From Lysobacter sp. FW306-1B-D06B (lineage in GTDB: Bacteria; Pseudomonadota; Gammaproteobacteria; Xanthomonadales; Xanthomonadaceae), in assembly GCF_038446665.1 (NCBI RefSeq), contig NZ_CP151802.1, positions 1,116,001 to 1,180,000 of the forward strand: a stretch of DNA of 64,000 nucleotides, in the 5' to 3' direction. A program made the position numbers and the translations under genes. This document shows positions 60,064-64,000 of this stretch, one piece after another (the first letter of the stretch is position 1; every line of letters begins with the position of its first letter). A model generated the notes under the pieces. It searched no databases, was not told the origin of the DNA, and worked only from the letters and a program-made list of their open reading frames with translations.

Positions 60064-61092
60064 TCAGTCGCGCACGCGGACGGTGGCCGACATGCCCGGC
60101 CGCAGGTCGACCAGGTGCGCCGGCGCATCCACCAGCGCGATCCGCACGGGAACGCGCTGCACCACGCGGGTGAAGTTGCCGGTCGCGTTGTCCGGAGGCA
60201 GCAGCGCGAACTGGGCGCCGCTTGCAGGCGACAGGCTGTCCACGCGGCCACGGAATTCCACGCCCGGTACTGCGTCGATGGCCACGTCCACGCCCGCGCC
60301 GACGCGCATGCCTTCCAGTTGTGTCTCCTTGAAGTTCGCCACCACCCACAGTTCCGGCGGCACCAACCCGATCAGCGGCGTGCCGGCCTTCACGTACTGA
60401 CCCGCCCGCGCAGCGCGTTCGCTCACGCGGCCGTCGACCGGCGCGCGCACGACCGTGCTGTCCAGGTCGATGCGCGTCAACGCGACGTTGGCGCGCGCGG
60501 CTTCGATGTCGGCGCGCAGCTGCGGACGCTGGCTTTCGAGCACTTCGATGCGCTGGCGCGCGGCCATCAGGTTGGCCTGCATCTCGGCTACACGCGCGGA
60601 TGCGCCCTGCGCCGAGGACACCAGCTGATCGAACTGCGATGCGGCGATCAAGCGCTCGCCGGCCAGTTGGCGGGCGCGTCCCGCATCGCGCGCGGCGCGT
60701 GCGGCGTCGGTGGAGGATTCGTTGAGTGCGGCCTGCGCCTGTCGCACGACCGCGCGTTGCAACTCCAACTGGGCGTCGAGATTGCCCACCGCGGCCGTGC
60801 GTGCGGCGAGCGCGGCCTCCGCCTGTTCGACGCGTGCGCGGAAATCGCGATCGTCGATGCGGAACAGCACCTCACCGGCCCTCACGCGCTGGTTGTCGCG
60901 CACCCACACCTGCGTGACGTGGCCCGAGACCTTGGGGCTGATCTGCGTGACGTCACCGCGCACGTAGGCGTTGTCGGTGTAATGCCGGTCCCAGCCCTGC
61001 ACGAGTCCGCCGGGTGAAAGCGTGGTGCCGACCGCGGCCGTCGCGAGAGCGGCCGCCGCAAGACCGGCGAGAGTGGAAGTTCGCAGTTTCAT
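60064..61092 (-). CDS. EmrA-like HlyD-family adaptor
   Basis: The protein has 342 residues. A short signal/anchor ('LAGLAAAALATAAVG') precedes 'YTDNAYVRGDVTQISPKVSG', the coiled-coil hairpin, 'STVVRAPVDGRVSERAARAG' and 'SGAQFALLPPDNATGNFTRV'. The last motif is nearly identical to that of the adaptor at 35741-36835, so the two are paralogs. It overlaps the MFS gene by ATGA and forms an EmrAB-type pump. Confidence 0.88.
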   Translation of the reverse strand: MKLRTSTLAGLAAAALATAAVGTTLSPGGLVQGWDRHYTDNAYVRGDVTQISPKVSGHVTQVWVRDNQRVRAGEVLFRIDDRDFRARVEQAEAALAARTAAVGNLDAQLELQRAVVRQAQAALNESSTDAARAARDAGRARQLAGERLIAASQFDQLVSSAQGASARVAEMQANLMAARQRIEVLESQRPQLRADIEAARANVALTRIDLDSTVVRAPVDGRVSERAARAGQYVKAGTPLIGLVPPELWVVANFKETQLEGMRVGAGVDVAIDAVPGVEFRGRVDSLSPASGAQFALLPPDNATGNFTRVVQRVPVRIALVDAPAHLVDLRPGMSATVRVRD

Positions 61093-62660
61093 GAAGCGGC
61101 TCCGGGAATGGATCGGGAGAGGGGTGGGCAGCGGCCGAGCAGTACGATGCCGACCAGGCCGAGCAGTGCGACGGCGGCCATCAGCGCGAACGCGTCGTTG
61201 GCTGCCAGCACCCACGCCTGGCGGCGCACGGCACCGCCGAGCTGCGCCAGCGATGCCGCGCCCGCCAGGTCGTCGGTGAAGCGCGAGGACCACGGGGTCG
61301 CCTGCAGCGACAGGCGCTCGGCCGTATCCGGCGCGAGCCACGAGGCGTGTTCGACGAGCACGCTGGAGTGCTGCTTCTCGCGTTCGATCGTGAAATGCGA
61401 GAGCAAGCCGGTGCCCAGCGTCGTGCCGCCCAGCGTGGTGAGATTGAAGGCGATCGTCGCGGTCGGCCCGTCCTGCGGCTTGAGCGTGAGTGCGCCGACG
61501 ACGAGGTTCGGCACCGCGAACAGCATCTGCCCCACGCCGATCAGCACCAGGCTCGCGCGCAACTGCTCGCCCGCGACGAGCGAGGTGGAGGAACCCGCCA
61601 GCGCGACGCCGCCGGCCAGCAACGTCACGCCCGCCGCCATCAACACGCGGCTGTCCACGCGGTGCAGCAGGCGCCATGCCAGCGGGAACGTCGCGATCTG
61701 CGGCAGCAGCGACCACGCCAGCGTCTGCGAGAGATCCAGCGGTCGCGCGGACTGCGTCTGCACGAGAAGCAGCGGGATCAGATAGGCGCTGACGGCGAAG
61801 GTCGAGCGGAACAGCAGGTTCAGCAGCAGCGAGAGGCCGAACCGGCGCTCGACGACCTTGGCGGCATCGAGGATGCGCAGCGTCGAGAAGCGATGCACCA
61901 CGGCGAAACCCACCGCCGCGCCGATGGCGAGCGCCAGCGACCACGCGATGACCGGGCTTTCCAGCCAGAACCGGCGCGCGCCCTGGCTCAGCACCAGCAT
62001 CAACGCGCCCGATGCGAGCGCGAACAGCGCGATCGCGGGCCAGTGGGTCCGCAGGCCCTCGCGATTCACCGGCGCGACGGGCATCCATCGCAGCGCGGCA
62101 AGCGCCAGCAAGGCCATCGCCCAGAACTGCGCGAGAAACAAGGCGCGCCAGCCGAGCATCGCTTCGAGCGGGCCGGACACGACCGGGCCGGCGTTCGCGG
62201 ACACCAGCAGTACGAAGGACAGCAGCGCGATCGCCTGCAGTCGTTGCGTGCCCTTGCACAGCAGGAATACGGCGGCGAAGGCCATCGGCCCGAACGTGCC
62301 GCCCGCGAGTCCCTGCAGTGCGCGCACCACCAGCAGGGAAGGCAGCGACGTCGCCATCGCGCACAGCCAGGCACACACGGCGAACCACGCGGCGCTGACG
62401 ATGAAGTAGCGACGCAGGCCGAGCGTTCGCAGCAGCACGGGTGAGACGGCGATGCCGACGAAGCTGGCGACGGTGTAGACCGTCGTGATCCACGATGCTT
62501 CGTCCGCGGAAGCACCCAGGCCGCCCTGGATGTCGGCGAGATTGGCCGACGCGAACTGCGCGGTCATGTTCGCGAGGAACGAGCCCGCGAGCGCGACCAT
62601 CACGGCGGGCGGAAAGCGCGTTTCGTCGACGGAGACGGCGGTGGCGACCTGTGCGTTCAT
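61089..62660 (-). CDS. DHA2-type MFS exporter (EmrB-like)
   Basis: The protein has 523 residues with 14 helices. 'GGLGASADEASWITTVYTVA' and 'LLVVRALQGLAGGTFGPMAF' are typical of EmrB-type drug exporters. It is the first gene of a two-gene leftward operon with the HlyD-type adaptor. No dedicated regulator is adjacent, unlike the first EmrAB pair; the GlxA-type regulator further right is a candidate. Confidence 0.87.
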   Translation of the reverse strand: MNAQVATAVSVDETRFPPAVMVALAGSFLANMTAQFASANLADIQGGLGASADEASWITTVYTVASFVGIAVSPVLLRTLGLRRYFIVSAAWFAVCAWLCAMATSLPSLLVVRALQGLAGGTFGPMAFAAVFLLCKGTQRLQAIALLSFVLLVSANAGPVVSGPLEAMLGWRALFLAQFWAMALLALAALRWMPVAPVNREGLRTHWPAIALFALASGALMLVLSQGARRFWLESPVIAWSLALAIGAAVGFAVVHRFSTLRILDAAKVVERRFGLSLLLNLLFRSTFAVSAYLIPLLLVQTQSARPLDLSQTLAWSLLPQIATFPLAWRLLHRVDSRVLMAAGVTLLAGGVALAGSSTSLVAGEQLRASLVLIGVGQMLFAVPNLVVGALTLKPQDGPTATIAFNLTTLGGTTLGTGLLSHFTIEREKQHSSVLVEHASWLAPDTAERLSLQATPWSSRFTDDLAGAASLAQLGGAVRRQAWVLAANDAFALMAAVALLGLVGIVLLGRCPPLSRSIPGAAS

Positions 62661-62723
62661 GGCATGAGAAGAGGCGATGCGCGATCGCCGGCACGGTACG
62701 GCCGCGCCGGCGATCGGCGTGGA

Positions 62724-63530
62724 TCACGAAGTGGCGACGGCGTAGCGCGCGGCCGGACGCGAGCGCGACAGCCCCGGGGCCATGGCCTTGCGTGCCTGCT
62801 CGAACGCGTTCCAGTCGGCGATGTCGGGCAGGGCCGGGATCGTCACGGTCTCACCCTGCGCCAGCCCGGCCAGTGCGGCGTCGACCATTGCGTCGGCCGG
62901 CATCACGATCTCCTGCGGCAGATGCGTCACTGGCGTGCCGGCCACGTCCCAGAAATCGGTGGCGGTCGCGCCCGGCAGCACGGCCTGCACGCGCACGCCC
63001 TTGTCGGCCAGCTCGTGCTGCAAGGACTGCGAGAACGCCAGCACGAACGCCTTGCTGCCGCCGTACACGCCATTGAGCAGCTCCGGTGCCAGCGCGACGA
63101 TCGAGGCGATGTTGATGATCGTGCCCGTGCCGCGCGCGACGAAGGCCGGTGCTGCCGCATAGGCCAGGCGCGTAAGCACGTTCACGTTGAGGGTGATCAT
63201 GCGGTCCATCGCGGCGACGTCGGATTGCAGCAGCGGCGCCGTCGCGCCCACACCGGCGTTGTTCACCAGCACGGTGATGCTGGCGTCGCGGCGCAGCAGG
63301 TCTTCCACGCGCGCCAGGTCTTCGGGGCGGGTCAGGTCGGCGGCGATGGTTTCCACCGAGCGGCCGGTGCGCGTGGTCAGCTCCTGCGCCAGCTCGCGCA
63401 GCTTGTCGGCGCGGCGGGCGACCAGGATCAGGTCATGGCCGGCGCGGGCCAGGCGGTCGGCATACAGGGCGCCGATGCCGGAAGAGGCGCCCGTGATCAG
63501 CGCCGTGCCTTGATGAATGCGGGTGTTCAT
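62724..63530 (-). CDS. Classical short-chain dehydrogenase/reductase
   Basis: The protein has 268 residues. It contains 'GTALITGASSGIGALYADRL' (cofactor-binding TGxxxGxG), 'VLVNNAGVGATAPLL' (NNAG), catalytic Ser in 'INIASIVALAPELL' and Tyr-x-x-x-Lys in YGGSK. Length and motifs are those of classical NAD(P)H-dependent SDRs. The substrate is unknown. It is divergent from the GlxA-type regulator, a common pairing. Confidence 0.88.
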   Translation of the reverse strand: MNTRIHQGTALITGASSGIGALYADRLARAGHDLILVARRADKLRELAQELTTRTGRSVETIAADLTRPEDLARVEDLLRRDASITVLVNNAGVGATAPLLQSDVAAMDRMITLNVNVLTRLAYAAAPAFVARGTGTIINIASIVALAPELLNGVYGGSKAFVLAFSQSLQHELADKGVRVQAVLPGATATDFWDVAGTPVTHLPQEIVMPADAMVDAALAGLAQGETVTIPALPDIADWNAFEQARKAMAPGLSRSRPAARYAVATS

Positions 63531-63644
63531 GGGGGAGGTCCGGTAGTCCGGCGGATGCCGGGTGCGGGTTGAAATCTAGACCGCCTTGCCCATGTCTCAA
63601 ATGTCGTATATACCTCGTTTCAGGCCATGCCCCCGGAGGCTGCC

Positions 63645-64000
63645 ATGCTCACCATCGGATTCGCCCTGCCGCCCGGTTTCCAGATCATGGGGATGGCCGC
63701 GGCGTCGGCCTTCGAACTGGCGAACGTGACTGCGAAGGAGGCGCTGTACGGCATCCGCATCGTCTCCGAGCACGGCGGCGCCGTGCCCAGTTCGCTGGGC
63801 GTGCCGATCGAGTCGCGGATGCTGTCGCGGCAGAAGCTCGACACGCTGATCGTCACCGGCCTGCTGCATCCGGAACCGACCCGTCCCGGCCTGATCCGCC
63901 AGATCGGCCGCGCCGCGCAATCCACGCGCCGCATCGCGTCGGTGTGCACGGGTGCTTTTCTGCTGGGCGAAGCCGGACTGCTCGACGGGCATCGCGTCAC
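63645..64000 (+). CDS. GlxA-family AraC regulator, N-terminal part (3' partial)
   Basis: The frame starts at ATG 63645 after GGAGG and stays open to the window end. The 118 visible residues match the DJ-1/PfpI-like sensing domain of GlxA-type regulators: 'LPPGFQIMGMAAASAFELAN', 'LDTLIVTGLLHPEPT' and 'RIASVCTGAFLLGEAGLLDG'. The nucleophile-elbow Cys lies in SVCTGAF. The AraC DNA-binding domain would lie beyond the window. It is divergent from the SDR gene and probably regulates it. Confidence 0.85.
   Translation, partial: MLTIGFALPPGFQIMGMAAASAFELANVTAKEALYGIRIVSEHGGAVPSSLGVPIESRMLSRQKLDTLIVTGLLHPEPTRPGLIRQIGRAAQSTRRIASVCTGAFLLGEAGLLDGHRV

Noticed and set aside
1..64000. CRISPR arrays, rRNA operons, or insertion sequences with transposase genes
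   Set aside because: No regularly spaced direct repeats, rRNA signatures or transposase motifs were recognised on reading the window.

Overview
The window is high-GC DNA with dense, tightly packed genes and GTG/TTG starts. Protein style and gene content (RluA-type synthase, DUF6491-like lipoprotein, M13 peptidase, bacterial alternative oxidase, many HlyD/MFS/RND exporters) suggest a gammaproteobacterium of the Xanthomonadaceae, perhaps a Lysobacter relative. This is an inference from resemblance; no rRNA or taxonomic marker is present.

Left part (1-16.6 kb) is accessory. It opens with a truncated GGDEF-EAL-histidine kinase and an overlapping response regulator, a PsiE-like membrane protein, and a LuxR-type remnant. 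A small integrated element lies at about 4.1-8.5 kb. A leftward operon encodes a DnaC-like helicase loader, a lambda-O-like initiator and two small proteins, preceded by an AlpA/Xis-like regulator. Divergently read are a ribbon-helix-helix protein and a tyrosine integrase, ending at a 3' fragment of a CAU-anticodon tRNA. The initiator gene contains an iteron-like array, as in oriLambda. There are no capsid genes, so it resembles a phage satellite or a small integrative element. Beyond the att site come an LRR-like protein, a DUF2314-like protein and a DUF4304-like protein (immunity-like), a DUF5694-like protein, an acetyltransferase and a pseudouridine synthase. A three-gene leftward operon then encodes an ABC-like ATPase, an HNH nuclease and a membrane-anchored pYEATS protein. 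The first two match the Septu (PtuA/PtuB) architecture, making this a probable anti-phage system with an unusual third component.

Middle part (16.8-42 kb) is metabolism and export. Two AraC-type regulators flank a collapsed alkylsulfatase-like gene and an outer-membrane protein. An arcD-arcA pair (arginine import and deimination) follows. Then comes a rightward supra-operon in which an RND adaptor/pump pair overlaps directly into seven Mrp-type cation/proton antiporter genes and is followed by an OprM-like outer-membrane factor. A TetR regulator diverges from an EmrA/EmrB-type pair, and an AaeA-like/DUF2955 exporter pair follows. An alternative oxidase and a RidA-family protein come next.

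Right part (42-64 kb) holds an arylsulfatase, an NAD(P)-binding reductase, a class A acid phosphatase and an alpha/beta hydrolase. An organic-peroxide cassette (ohrR/ohr with a five-site operator array, then msrA) is followed by a Rof-like protein and an M20-like peptidase with altered metal ligands. A nitrilase and its MarR regulator share a palindromic operator. An M13 peptidase, a QueC-like PP-loop enzyme divergent from a haem-oxygenase-like oxidase/VOC/class III aminotransferase operon, another HlyD/MFS pair, an SDR and the start of a GlxA-type regulator complete the window. Common themes are export, redox and peroxide stress, and small transcription factors placed beside their targets.
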